Shown here one piece after another: positions 17,549-24,938 of a stretch of DNA of 64,000 nucleotides. The position numbers and the translations under genes were made by a program. Each line of letters starts with the position of its first letter. The first letter of the stretch is position 1. Below the pieces are notes generated by a model that worked only from the letters and a program-made list of their open reading frames with translations, made no database searches and had not been told where the DNA came from. Origin of the DNA: Niabella sp. GTDB lineage: Bacteria > Bacteroidota > Bacteroidia > Chitinophagales > Chitinophagaceae. Location: positions 1-64,000 of the forward strand of contig JAGIAT010000012.1 of the NCBI GenBank assembly GCA_017744715.1, read 5' to 3'.

Positions 17549-17914
17549 TTATTTACCTTTTATAATTTTACGGTGATTCAATCCCCACTGCTGCAACGCA
17601 TCGGCGATGGGGATGAGCGATTGCCCGTATGTGGTGAGGGCATAGGTAACCGTAACCGGCCGGGTGTTCTGGATGGTACGGGTTACGATCTTATTTTCTT
17701 CCAGTGTTTTCAATTCTTTGGAAAGCATCTTTGCCGATATACCGGTAATCGCTTTTTCCAGTTTTTTGAAATGCATCAATTCTTTTGGCCGGCAGCTGAT
17801 ATGCAGCACGATCAGCAGTTTCCACTTGCCGCCTAAAAGCTCTAAACTGTCTCTTAGCGCCAGCAGATTTTGAGTGCACTCCGGTCTTGTTGTTGTTTGT
17901 TTTTTTACCTGCAT
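17549..17914 (-). CDS. HxlR family transcriptional regulator
   Basis: A 121-residue winged-helix regulator. The HxlR pattern is clear: an N-terminal Cys (PECTQNLLALRDSLELL), GGKWKLLIVLHIS, MHFKKLEKAITGISAKMLSKELKTLEENKIV, and the wing RTIQNTRPVTVTYALT. The frame opens at a TTG at 17926; the ATG at 17914 is preferred. It is divergent from the RibD-like reductase gene, with palindromes between them, so it probably controls that gene and itself. Confidence 0.9.
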   Translation of the reverse strand: MQVKKQTTTRPECTQNLLALRDSLELLGGKWKLLIVLHISCRPKELMHFKKLEKAITGISAKMLSKELKTLEENKIVTRTIQNTRPVTVTYALTTYGQSLIPIADALQQWGLNHRKIIKGK

Positions 17915-17916
17915 AG

Positions 17917-17949
17917 TTACTTCCAAGTAAGTGGTTACCTTCAGTTAAC
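17917..17949. promoter_or_regulatory. Likely HxlR operator pair
   Basis: A palindrome with perfect 6-base arms (TTACTT, CC, AAGTAA) occupies 17917-17930, directly upstream of the HxlR start codon. A second, imperfect palindrome GTTACCTTCAGTTAAC follows at 17934-17949. Both lie in the space shared by the two divergent genes. The assignment to HxlR is by position. Confidence 0.55.
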
Positions 17950-18003
17950 GGATAATGAAAGTAAACGAAATCGCTGATATTTTTGATGCTATAAACGCTT
18001 TTT

Positions 18004-18519
18004 ATGAAAATAACATTATACGCAAATGTTTCAGCAAATGGAAAACTGTTATTGTCTGAAAACCCTGGTCACCAGGTGCCGCCGGCTATTATCGGTCAGT
18101 CTCTGCAGCATATTAACCGGGTAGGGAACCTGGTAATGGGAAGGAAGTCATTTGAAAATTTTGTAAGCGCCTTCGGGGGAATTGATGCAATAAGGGCGGT
18201 TTTGCCGGATGCGGTGTTTGTGTGGCTTTCAACAACGCTTGAAACAACCCCTGCATATAACGTAGTATCCAGTGCTGAGGCCGCCGTAAGATACCTGGAG
18301 GAAAAGGGGGTTGATGAAATGCTGATCGGAGGCGGCACGGAAACTTATAATGCATTTCTGGAAAAGGACCTGATTACAGATGTGGTGTTTAACGTACTAC
18401 CGACGATCACCGTTGGGGGCGTGCTGGGCGTGAATGACGGGTTAAATATCAAACTCCGTTTAACAGGGCAGGAGCTCTTGGATAATGATGTGCTGCAGCT
18501 CCGATATAAAAAGATTTAG
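18004..18519 (+). CDS. Dihydrofolate reductase/RibD C-terminal family protein
   Basis: A 171-residue NADPH-dependent reductase-like protein. The family is recognised by NRVGNLVMGRKSFENF and by VDEMLIGGGTETYNAFLEKDLITDVVFNVLPT in two shorter parts (cofactor loop LIGGGTET and the following strand). Stand-alone members are widespread and their substrates mostly unknown; pairing with an HxlR regulator is common. The start is ATG at the end of a short AT-rich leader. Confidence 0.85.
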   Translation: MKITLYANVSANGKLLLSENPGHQVPPAIIGQSLQHINRVGNLVMGRKSFENFVSAFGGIDAIRAVLPDAVFVWLSTTLETTPAYNVVSSAEAAVRYLEEKGVDEMLIGGGTETYNAFLEKDLITDVVFNVLPTITVGGVLGVNDGLNIKLRLTGQELLDNDVLQLRYKKI

Positions 18520-18643
18520 TTGTGCAATAGCTCATTCCTGTCAGAACAGATCCTGCGTGGTTCACAGTCTTACCTGTCCTTGTAAGGGAACGTTTCCCTT
18601 CTCTCTTATAACAGCACCTGCGAATGGACGTTTCCGGGGCAGA

Positions 18644-19141
18644 TCATACCCCCTTTTCATCAAAGGAGAGGGTGACCTCATTTACATCCGGTGTCATCTT
18701 CCGGAGCTGCACACCCGCCGTCTGCAACATGCGTTTGGCTGCAATAAAGCTTTCCTTGCTGGCGTATTTATCGGATAGATAGATCACCTCGCCGATGCCG
18801 GATTGTATAATGGCTTTGCTGCACTCGTTACACGGGAATAAGGCCGTGTAGATCTTGCAGCCGCTCAGGTTCATGCCAATATTGTTCAGGATGGCATTGA
18901 GCTCTGCATGACAAACATAAGGATACTTTGTATTCAGGAAATCGCCTTCGTTTTGCCAGGGAAACTGGTCGTCGCTGATGCCGATAGGTAACCCGTTGTA
19001 TCCCACACCTACGATCTTATTCTGTTGATTTACGATGCAGGCGCCCACCTGCGTGGATGGATCCTTGCTCCGTTTGCCGGACAAGAGGGCCACGCCCATA
19101 AAATATTCATCCCAGGAAATATAGTCGGTTCTCTTTGACAT
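18644..19141 (-). CDS. dCMP deaminase-like zinc enzyme
   Basis: A 165-residue cytidine/deoxycytidylate deaminase superfamily protein. The zinc-binding and catalytic signature is complete: His78-Ala-Glu80 (in CHAELNAI) and PCNEC at 103-107 with Cys104 and Cys107. The additional SKDPSTQVGACIV and YNGLPIG segments are typical of dCMP deaminases (ComEB type), which supply dUMP for thymidylate synthesis. The start is ATG. The C-terminus (FDEKGV) lies convergent to the reductase gene. Confidence 0.88.
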   Translation of the reverse strand: MSKRTDYISWDEYFMGVALLSGKRSKDPSTQVGACIVNQQNKIVGVGYNGLPIGISDDQFPWQNEGDFLNTKYPYVCHAELNAILNNIGMNLSGCKIYTALFPCNECSKAIIQSGIGEVIYLSDKYASKESFIAAKRMLQTAGVQLRKMTPDVNEVTLSFDEKGV

Positions 19142-19215
19142 CTTGTTTGAATTACTGTAAATATACAGGAGATGCGGGACTCCTCTTTGGGGAATGGGAA
19201 ATATTGAATATGAAA

Positions 19216-19378
19216 TTTGGAAATTTGAAGATGTGGAAATTTGAAAATGAAGATGCCGTTACTGCCTGGTGATTTTGCTCAGGTTGGTAGTTATAAAGGG
19301 AATGGCTAACCGCCAGCAGGAAAAGCGAAGCACTACAGGTATAAAAACGGGTCCAACGTGAAACCTCAAACCTGGAAC
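19216..19378. repeat. Octamer array plus short heptamer run
   Basis: From 19216 to 19255 five 8-base words (TTTGGAAA, TTTGAAGA, TGTGGAAA, TTTGAAAA, TGAAGATG) are in exact register. At 19358-19378 three heptamers occur (GTGAAAC, CTCAAAC, CTGGAAC). A direct repeat GAAGATGCCGTTACTGCCTG occurs near 19249 and again near 19430. The stretch 19142-19568 contains no gene that I can support. Confidence 0.7.
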
Positions 19379-19568
19379 GATCCCTTGGGGAATGTAAAAT
19401 AATCAATGGAAAATATTAAATGTAAAAGTGAAGATGCCGTTACTGCCTGATCATTTAATCTCTGCAGAAAATCACAAGATCAGGGGATGCGCATCTCCCT
19501 TCAGGCAGAAACGGAATGAAGCTAACCTGAAACAGCTCTTGTGCTATATTTGCATAAACCCCATTACC

Positions 19569-20681
19569 ATGAAGGCGATCCTCAACGGCGTTATTTATAC
19601 CGGCAGCGAAGTATTAACGGAACATTGCATCCTTGCAGACAGGGGCCGGGTCCTTGCGGTACAAACGGAAATTCCGGAAGCCGCCGAAACCGTTGATCTG
19701 AAGGGCAAAAATATTTCAGCAGGCTTTATCGATATCCAGCTAAACGGAGGTACCGAACGCTATTTTTCAAAAAACCCGGACCAGGAAACCCTTCAGGATA
19801 TGTACCAGGCCAGCAGGGCTTATGCCACGCCTTTTTTTCTGACCACCCTGATCAGTTCTCCGCAGGAAACCATACGCACCGCCATTGATGCCATCCGCCG
19901 GTTCAATGAGGCACAACCCGGAACCCTGGGCATGCACCTCGAAGGGCCTTTTATGAACCCGGCGAAGAAAGGCGCACATAACGAACGGGTCATCCGGAAA
20001 CCTACCGACCGCGAACTGGATGAAATCATCGGTTTGGGCCGGGGGGTGATACAAGTAATGACCATCGCACCGGAATGTTTTACCGATGCGCAGCTGGAAC
20101 GCCTGCTCAATACCGGTATTGTTTTGTCGGCGGGTCATTCAATGATAAATTACGAACAGGCGCAACGTTATTTCGCGATGGGCATTCGCCTGGTTACACA
20201 TCTTTATAACGCGATGACGCAACTGGGGCACCGGGAATGCGGTCTGGTGGGTGCTACGTTTGACAACGAAGCGGTGTATGCACCCATTATACTGGATGGA
20301 GGGCATTGTCATTACGCCGCTGCCCGGGTTGCTTACCGGCAAAAAAAAGACCACTTGTTCCTGATCAGCGATGCGTCTTTCCTGGGACGCCGGAAAACAC
20401 GTTTCGACTGGGAGGGGCTGGATATTGAAATGATCGACGGCTACTACCGGGATAAAACCGGCAGCCTTGCCGGGGCGGCGATATCCATGCCCGAGGCGAT
20501 GAAAAACGCGGTGGATTTTGCAGGCGTTCCGTTGCGGGAGGCCGTGGAGATGGCTACCTGCCGGCCTGCCCGGGCTATACGGATGGATGACCGTATCGGG
20601 TTTATAAAAGAGGGTTACCCGGCGGTTTTTTCAGTGTTTGATGATGCACTGACCTCTTATGAAACGCTCGATCTTTCCTGA
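19569..20681 (+). CDS. nagA: N-acetylglucosamine-6-phosphate deacetylase
   Basis: Amidohydrolase of 370 residues that converts GlcNAc-6-phosphate to glucosamine-6-phosphate during amino-sugar recycling. The metal and substrate motifs are visible: IDIQLNGG, HLEGPFMNPAKKGAHN (with the metal-binding Glu), AGHSMINY, VTHLYNAMTQLGHRE, and the catalytic Asp in LISDASFLG. The frame is open back to 19428, but the ATG at 19569 (MKAILNGVIYTGSEV) is the normal start. No other nag genes are nearby. Confidence 0.93.
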   Translation: MKAILNGVIYTGSEVLTEHCILADRGRVLAVQTEIPEAAETVDLKGKNISAGFIDIQLNGGTERYFSKNPDQETLQDMYQASRAYATPFFLTTLISSPQETIRTAIDAIRRFNEAQPGTLGMHLEGPFMNPAKKGAHNERVIRKPTDRELDEIIGLGRGVIQVMTIAPECFTDAQLERLLNTGIVLSAGHSMINYEQAQRYFAMGIRLVTHLYNAMTQLGHRECGLVGATFDNEAVYAPIILDGGHCHYAAARVAYRQKKDHLFLISDASFLGRRKTRFDWEGLDIEMIDGYYRDKTGSLAGAAISMPEAMKNAVDFAGVPLREAVEMATCRPARAIRMDDRIGFIKEGYPAVFSVFDDALTSYETLDLS

Positions 20682-20799
20682 AACCGGTTCACGGCCAATG
20701 AAGTACTGAAACGCTGAATTTTTATCCGTTAATTGGGCTGAACCGGGATGGATCTAAGTTCCGGAATTTGAATATAAAACCCGGTAAGCAGAACGACTA

Positions 20800-20930
20800 T
20801 CTGTCGTTCGTTTTGCGCTGCTGCCTCATAGCGTTATTACTCCGCTGCGTTGTTACGTGAAATAAAGCTGCGAATGCAGCCGGAGCCACAAAGTTGCAAG
20901 GGGCCAAGAGACACGAAAAGATCTTGAATG
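20800..20930. repeat. Degenerate inverted copy of the 54.8-kb repeat
   Basis: Read on the minus strand, about 20825-20862 gives TTTCACGTAACAACGCAGCG and a continuation similar to the TTTCACGCAGCGATGCAGCG element at 54.8 and 55.1 kb. The neighbouring CTTGCAACTTTGTGG-like stretch resembles the TTGCGTGCCTTGCGG element there. Nothing else identifiable is present in 20682-21082, which must also contain the dxs promoter. Confidence 0.4.
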
Positions 20931-21082
20931 TCCGGAGAGGATGTCTTATTGCTGCTTTGTGCCTTCGGTTTATTATCGAAGGCATTTAAATACCTGTTTT
21001 CCAGTGTCTTTATTGCATCTCTCCCGGGAAAGGAAAACTCCTCTATAACGGGAATATTTATGTATTTTTGCAGCATAATCGG

Positions 21083-23029
21083 ATGCGAATGGCAATAACT
21101 CCTGGACCACTTTTGCAGCAAGTGAATACACCTGCGGATCTTAAAAAGATACCGGAAGATAAACTGCACGAATTTTGCGACGAACTGAGGCAATACATTA
21201 TTGATGTAGTAAGTGTACATGGCGGACATTTTGCTGCCAGTTTAGGTGTGGTGGAACTGACCACAGCCCTGCACTATGTGTACAATACACCGGAGGACCT
21301 GCTGGTTTGGGATGTGGGGCATCAGGCCTATGGTCATAAAATTATCACCGGCCGCCGGGACCGTTTTGAAACCAACCGGAAATACAACGGGTTGAGCGGG
21401 TTTCCCAAGATCTCGGAAAGTGAATATGATACCTTTGGAGTAGGGCATTCCTCCACTTCTATTTCGGCGGCCCTGGGCATGGCCATTGCAGCCAAATACA
21501 AAGGAGAAAAGGACCGTAAGGTAGTAGCTGTGATTGGTGATGGTTCCATGACGGCGGGGATGGCTTTTGAAGCGATGAATCATGCGGGTGTGTCCAATAC
21601 CGATATGCTGATCATCCTTAACGATAACGGCATTGGCATTGATCCGAATGTTGGTGCGCTGAAGGAATATCTTACGGATATTACCATTTCTCCGAAATAC
21701 AATAAGTTTAAGGATGACGTTTGGAATGCCTTGAATAAACTGCCGGTGGGCAAAAGCATTTCAAAGAGCATTGCACATAAGCTGGCGGAAGGACTGAAGG
21801 GCATGCTGAACAGCAACTCGAATCTTTTTGAGTCGCTGAAGCTGCGGTATTTCGGGCCTATCGACGGACATAATATCACCAAACTGGTCGATACCTTAAA
21901 GGACCTGAAACAGATCAGCGGTCCCAAGATCCTGCACGTGATCACCACAAAAGGAAAGGGGTACGCGCTGGCTGAGAAGGATCAAACCAAGTGGCATGCA
22001 CCCGGCTTGTTTGATAAGGTGACCGGCGAGATCATTAAAAAAACGTTTGAAACACCCCAGCCGCCCAAGTACCAGGATGTTTTTGGTAAAACGATCATCG
22101 AACTGGCAGAAAAAAATGACCGGATCTTTGGAATTACCCCGGCCATGCCCTCGGGTAGCTCCTTAAAATATATGATGGAGCAAATGCCCAACCGTGCCCT
22201 GGATGTGGGCATCTGCGAGCAACATGCGGTTACCCTCAGCGCAGGTATGGCCACCCAGGGATTGCGGGTTTTTTGTAATATTTATTCCTCCTTCATGCAA
22301 CGCGCCTACGATCAGGCCGTGCATGATGTAGCCATCCAGCAACTGCCGGTGATCTTTTGTTTAGACCGTGCCGGGTTGGTGGGGGATGATGGGCCTACCC
22401 ATCATGGCTGTTATGATATTGCGTACTTCCGCTGTATACCCAATATGATTGTGAGCGCGCCGATGAATGAGTCGGAGCTGCGCAACCTGATGTACACCGC
22501 GCAACTGGAAAAAAATGCATTTCCTTTTGTAATCCGCTATCCGCGCGGTGAAGGAGTGATGCCGGAATGGCGCACGCCCATGGAAGAAATTCCCGTTGGT
22601 AAAGGCCGCAGGCTAAAGGAAGGAAAAGATATTGCCATCCTGAGCTTTGGCCACCCTGGAAATTTTGCTGCATCCGCGATCCGCACCCTGCACCAGGACG
22701 GCATTTTGCCGGGGCACTACGATCTGCGTTTTGCAAAACCGCTGGATGAAGCATTGTTGCACGAAGCCTGTCAAAAATATCCCAAACTGATCACGGTAGA
22801 AGATGGAACCGTTATTGGCGGCATCGGCGCTGCAGTACTCGAATTTATGGCCCAACACGGCTATAAAAACGAGGTGCGGATCCTCGGAATCCCTGATCGT
22901 CTTGTAGAGCATGGCACACCTAAGGAGCTGCACCGGGAATGTGGCTATGATGCCGAAGGCATTGTGGCTGCAGTACGGGAAATGATGCGCGAGAAAATAA
23001 GCGTTACAACAGGAGGGGTGGAGGTTTAA
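21083..23029 (+). CDS. dxs: 1-deoxy-D-xylulose-5-phosphate synthase
   Basis: Thiamine-diphosphate enzyme that joins pyruvate and glyceraldehyde-3-phosphate, the entry step of the MEP isoprenoid pathway; about 648 residues. Motifs visible are DVGHQAYGHKI, the ThDP/Mg site GDGSMTAGMAFEAMN with the downstream NDNGIGI, and the transketolase-type pyrimidine-domain signature GICEQHAVTLSAGMA. The C-terminal domain follows. ATG codons at 21083 and 21089 are both possible; MAITPGPLLQQV from the second resembles the family beginning. The stop codon lies inside a heptamer of the downstream array. Confidence 0.96.
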   Translation: MRMAITPGPLLQQVNTPADLKKIPEDKLHEFCDELRQYIIDVVSVHGGHFAASLGVVELTTALHYVYNTPEDLLVWDVGHQAYGHKIITGRRDRFETNRKYNGLSGFPKISESEYDTFGVGHSSTSISAALGMAIAAKYKGEKDRKVVAVIGDGSMTAGMAFEAMNHAGVSNTDMLIILNDNGIGIDPNVGALKEYLTDITISPKYNKFKDDVWNALNKLPVGKSISKSIAHKLAEGLKGMLNSNSNLFESLKLRYFGPIDGHNITKLVDTLKDLKQISGPKILHVITTKGKGYALAEKDQTKWHAPGLFDKVTGEIIKKTFETPQPPKYQDVFGKTIIELAEKNDRIFGITPAMPSGSSLKYMMEQMPNRALDVGICEQHAVTLSAGMATQGLRVFCNIYSSFMQRAYDQAVHDVAIQQLPVIFCLDRAGLVGDDGPTHHGCYDIAYFRCIPNMIVSAPMNESELRNLMYTAQLEKNAFPFVIRYPRGEGVMPEWRTPMEEIPVGKGRRLKEGKDIAILSFGHPGNFAASAIRTLHQDGILPGHYDLRFAKPLDEALLHEACQKYPKLITVEDGTVIGGIGAAVLEFMAQHGYKNEVRILGIPDRLVEHGTPKELHRECGYDAEGIVAAVREMMREKISVTTGGVEV

Positions 23030-23615
23030 TGTTTCAGGTTTAAGGTTCAACGTTCAACGTTTCAGGTTGGATTGTTTTAATACTCCCTGATTTATGCCAG
23101 CTCCCGGATTCCGGACGTCACTCTGAAGACTGAAAACTGATGTCTGACAGCTGAAGAGAGATTGTTCCAGGTTTAAGGTTCAACGTTCCAGGTTGGATTG
23201 TCTTAGAACTTGATGATTTATGCCAGCTCCCCGATCCGGGACGTTATTGTCTGAAGACTGAAAACTGATGTCTGATATCTCGAATCTCAAATCTCCAATT
23301 CGGAACGTAATGGACTGATAACTGAAAGCTGTTCCAGGTTTCTCCGGGAATCGGGATAAAGTTTAACGTTAGTCCGTTAATACTCGATGAGAGCAGACAA
23401 ATCAACGATCCCGGACGTAATGGACTGATAACTGAAATCTGATAACTGATGTCTGACAGCTGAAGAGAAATTGTTCCAGGTTTAAGGTTCAACGTTCCAG
23501 GTTGGATTGTCTTAGCACTTGATGATTTATGCCAGCTCCCCGATCCGGGACGTTACTGTCTGAAAACTGAAAACTGACGACTGATGTCTAATATCTGAAG
23601 TCTAACGGTTGGAAA
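23024..23615. repeat. Composite heptamer/GC-block repeat cluster, left part
   Basis: The first seven words, from GTTTAAT (which contains the dxs stop TAA) through GTTTCAG, GTTTAAG and GTTCAAC to GTTGGAT, run in exact register from 23024 to 23072. CTGATAA/CTGATGT/CTGACAG-type heptamer runs follow several times. Three copies of a block beginning GATTTATGCCAGCTCC and ending near GGACGT start at 23089, 23215 and 23524. A related block containing CAACGATCCCGGACG lies near 23403. No gene is supported here. Confidence 0.85.
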
Positions 23616-23630
23616 AGCAATCAATGCCTG

Positions 23631-24194
23631 TCAATTTTCCAAAAAATCAAGATCAAAGTAATATAAAGAGCGATCAGATTTACTGACATACAAGCATGTT
23701 GTTTGCTGATGGTGCAACAGGAATTCCAGTGTGATGTTGTCCTTATAAATAACCGGACTTTTAAAGATTTCTGTTTGGTTTAACCTGGGGTTGAAATAGG
23801 AAAAAGAAAAGATGCTTTGGCGGATTTCAACCGACCGGATATTGCGGTGGGCCTCACCAATTGCAGCATCCAGGGCACGGGACCGGTTAGTGCCGGTTTC
23901 AAATGTTTCATAATATTTGTGAGCTGTTATTACACATTCCCTGAGATCTACGGTGATCTTTTCCCCGTTTATCAGCAGGTTGTTGAGTGCTTTCCGCGCA
24001 GCGGCTTTTTGCCTGCGGTATTTAAAATAAGGATGCGGGTCAATAAGAAGCGTTCCCGCTATAAAAATAATAGCGCCTGCGGTTGCATACAGCCCGGCCC
24101 GCGGTATATGAATATTCTGCAGATTGTACAGGAAAAATAAAAAGACCATGCCTCCGATGATCATAAGGGGAATCCCAAAGAGTTTTCTCCACAT
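23631..24194 (-). CDS. Membrane protein of unknown function
   Basis: A 187-residue protein with two N-terminal transmembrane helices (about residues 7-24 and 33-51), a basic loop (YRRQKAAARKAL), and a soluble C-terminal domain of about 120 residues rich in beta-strand pattern (for example LEFLLHHQQTTCLYVSKSD). I recognise no family. The ATG start, normal codon use and length argue that it is real. It is enclosed on both sides by the same composite repeat cluster, in the same orientation. Confidence 0.6.
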   Translation of the reverse strand: MWRKLFGIPLMIIGGMVFLFFLYNLQNIHIPRAGLYATAGAIIFIAGTLLIDPHPYFKYRRQKAAARKALNNLLINGEKITVDLRECVITAHKYYETFETGTNRSRALDAAIGEAHRNIRSVEIRQSIFSFSYFNPRLNQTEIFKSPVIYKDNITLEFLLHHQQTTCLYVSKSDRSLYYFDLDFLEN

Positions 24195-24242
24195 AATGCC
24201 GTTGTGTTTAGCCGGATCAAAAATAGTAAAAGCAGGGGAGTA

Positions 24243-24929
24243 TTAAGGATATTATGAGTTGTTTCAGGTTTAATGTTTGACGTTTCAGGTTGGGTTGCCG
24301 TGTAGCACTCGTTGTCAAATCTCCAATTCGGAACGTAATGGACTGATAACTGAAAACTGTTCCAGGTTTAACTGAAAGCTGTTCAGGTTTTCCCGAGAAT
24401 CGGGATAACGTTTAACGTTAGATCCGTTAATACTCGATGGGAGCAGACAAATCAACGATCCCGGACGTAATCGACTGATAACTGAAATCTGACGACTGAT
24501 GTCTGACAGCTGAAGAGAAATTGTTTCAGGTTTAAGGTTCAACGTTCCAGGTTAGGTTAGTTTAATACTCCCTGATTTATGCCAGCTTCCGGATCCGGGA
24601 CGTTACTGTCTGAAAACTGAAAACTGATAACTGAAGAGAAATTGTTTCAGGTTCAATGTTTAATGTTCCAGGTTAGGTTAGTTTAATACTCCCTGATTTA
24701 TGCCAGCTCCCCGATCCGGGACGTTATTGTCTGATATCTGGCGGCTGATGTCTGATAACTGATGTCTGACAGCTGAAGAGAAATTGTTCCAGGTTCAAGG
24801 TTCAATGTTCCAGGCTAGGTTAGTTTAACACTCGCTGATTTATGCCAGCTCCCGGATTCCGGACGTCACTCTCCGAAGACTGAAAACTGAAAACTGACGA
24901 CTGATGTCTAATATCTGATATCTCAAATC
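24243..24929. repeat. Composite heptamer/GC-block repeat cluster, right part
   Basis: Three further copies of the block starting GATTTATGCCAGCT begin at 24574, 24695 and 24837, each followed by CTGAAAACTGA-type heptamers and preceded by GTTCCAGGTT-type heptamers. A second copy of the CAACGATCCCGGACG-containing block lies near 24449. The copies at 23089 and 24837 share the variant CGGATTCCGGACGTCACTCT, while those at 23215, 23524 and 24695 share CCGATCCGGGACGTTA. The array stops about 10 bp before the tamB stop codon. Confidence 0.85.
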
Positions 24930-24938
24930 CCCCGTCTA

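Noticed and set aside
18581..18600. Short dyad AAGGGAACGTTTCCCTT between convergent genes as a terminator
   Set aside because: The stem is short and no T-run follows on either strand.
22613..23050. Minus-strand frame of 145 codons across the dxs end
   Set aside because: It lies antisense to the conserved dxs C-terminus and begins in the repeat array.
23244..23492. Minus-strand open frame that is similar to another at 24315-24542
   Set aside because: Both are translations of the same composite repeat (each includes LRPGSLICLL). The similarity reflects the DNA repeat and not a protein family. No start signal or codon bias.
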